From Pedobacter psychrotolerans (GTDB lineage: Bacteria; Bacteroidota; Bacteroidia; Sphingobacteriales; Sphingobacteriaceae), in the NCBI RefSeq assembly GCF_004340665.1, contig NZ_SLWO01000005.1, positions 336,614 to 400,613 of the forward strand: a stretch of DNA of 64,000 nt, in the 5' to 3' direction. Positions 63,931 through 64,000 of the stretch are shown here, in pieces. The position numbers and the translations under genes were made by a program. Positions within the stretch are counted from its first letter, which is position 1. Every line of letters starts with the position of its first letter. The notes below the pieces were generated by a model. The model saw only the letters and a list, made by a program, of their open reading frames with translations. It was not told the DNA's origin and did no database searches.

Positions 63931-64000
63931 TTAGCGAATCACTTCTCTTGAAATGACCATTTTCTGTATTTCAGATGTTCCTTCATAAATCTGGGTAATT
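63931..64000 (-). CDS. Acyl-CoA dehydrogenase C-terminus (partial)
   Basis: The last 22 residues read ITQIYEGTSEIQKMVISREV followed by IR and a stop, the standard end of acyl-CoA dehydrogenases (the YEGTxEIQ motif contacts FAD and substrate). The gene continues to the right of the window. Confidence 0.85.
   Translation of the reverse strand, partial: ITQIYEGTSEIQKMVISREVIR

Noticed and set aside
1..64000. CRISPR arrays, tRNA, rRNA, transposase genes, prophage
   Set aside because: I looked for direct repeats with spacers, clover-leaf-like CCA-adjacent segments and transposase motifs and saw none. A tRNAscan or Infernal run would be decisive for small RNAs.

Overview
The window is from the chromosome of a Bacteroidota bacterium, most likely Sphingobacteriaceae and probably Pedobacter or a close relative. 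The support is a SusC/SusD pair, several TAnnTTTG-type -7 boxes, a SdhC-SdhA-SdhB succinate dehydrogenase of the menaquinone type, LytTR and LytS-like signalling, M56/BlaI genes with TonB C-terminal domains, AT-rich DNA, and a long Pro/Ala-rich N-terminus on IF-2. I saw no rRNA, tRNA, CRISPR array or transposase gene.

Layout. 1-4062 (minus): a tightly packed operon running off the left edge, encoding an adenylate-forming enzyme, a GT2 glycosyltransferase, an ATP-grasp-like protein and an all-helical protein that may be heme-oxygenase-like; it looks like a small biosynthetic operon of unknown product. 4512-15258: a phosphonate-utilisation locus, with a FAD amine oxidase-like enzyme, an MFS-like permease, a phosphonatase-like HAD hydrolase and an HTH-cupin regulator on the minus strand, and a PhnZ-like HD oxygenase, SusC, SusD and an alkaline-phosphatase-superfamily hydrolase on the plus strand. 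The HAD operon and susC share the same promoter/inverted-repeat arrangement. 15414-16358: two Lys-rich small proteins. 16740-29182: mostly housekeeping and accessory single genes (ArsR plus old yellow enzyme, PAP2, pirin, HIT, GreA, M1 peptidase, OsmC, 2-hydroxyacid dehydrogenase, outer-membrane receptor, Nudix, PlsC). 29302-33373: a LytTR two-component system divergent from an ABC exporter operon, with a likely LytTR site between. 34053-36508: a four-gene cassette of a protein with a C-terminal CPxxC, a polytopic membrane protein, a histidine kinase and a response regulator. 36619-39844: a BlaI/M56 pair and a TonB_C paralogue. 40142-43658: sdhCAB. 43964-46061: a cold-shock protein, an unknown protein and MeaB. 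46216-57263: a surface-polysaccharide cluster (glycosyltransferases, MsbA-like ABC exporter, acyltransferase), AT-rich and partly decayed: a broken UDP-galactopyranose mutase gene (glf) lies at 54774-55318 and a peptidase S41 fragment at 57468-57704. 58016-62880: rimP-nusA-infB. 63002-64000: a lipoprotein, a YvlD-like membrane protein and the end of an acyl-CoA dehydrogenase.

The most interesting points are the self-contained phosphonate locus with its shared operator-like element, the glf pseudogene that only appears when frames are joined, the CPxxC-tail/membrane/two-component cassette, and a class of intergenic elements with a strict 7-nt periodicity and head-to-head symmetry at four places.
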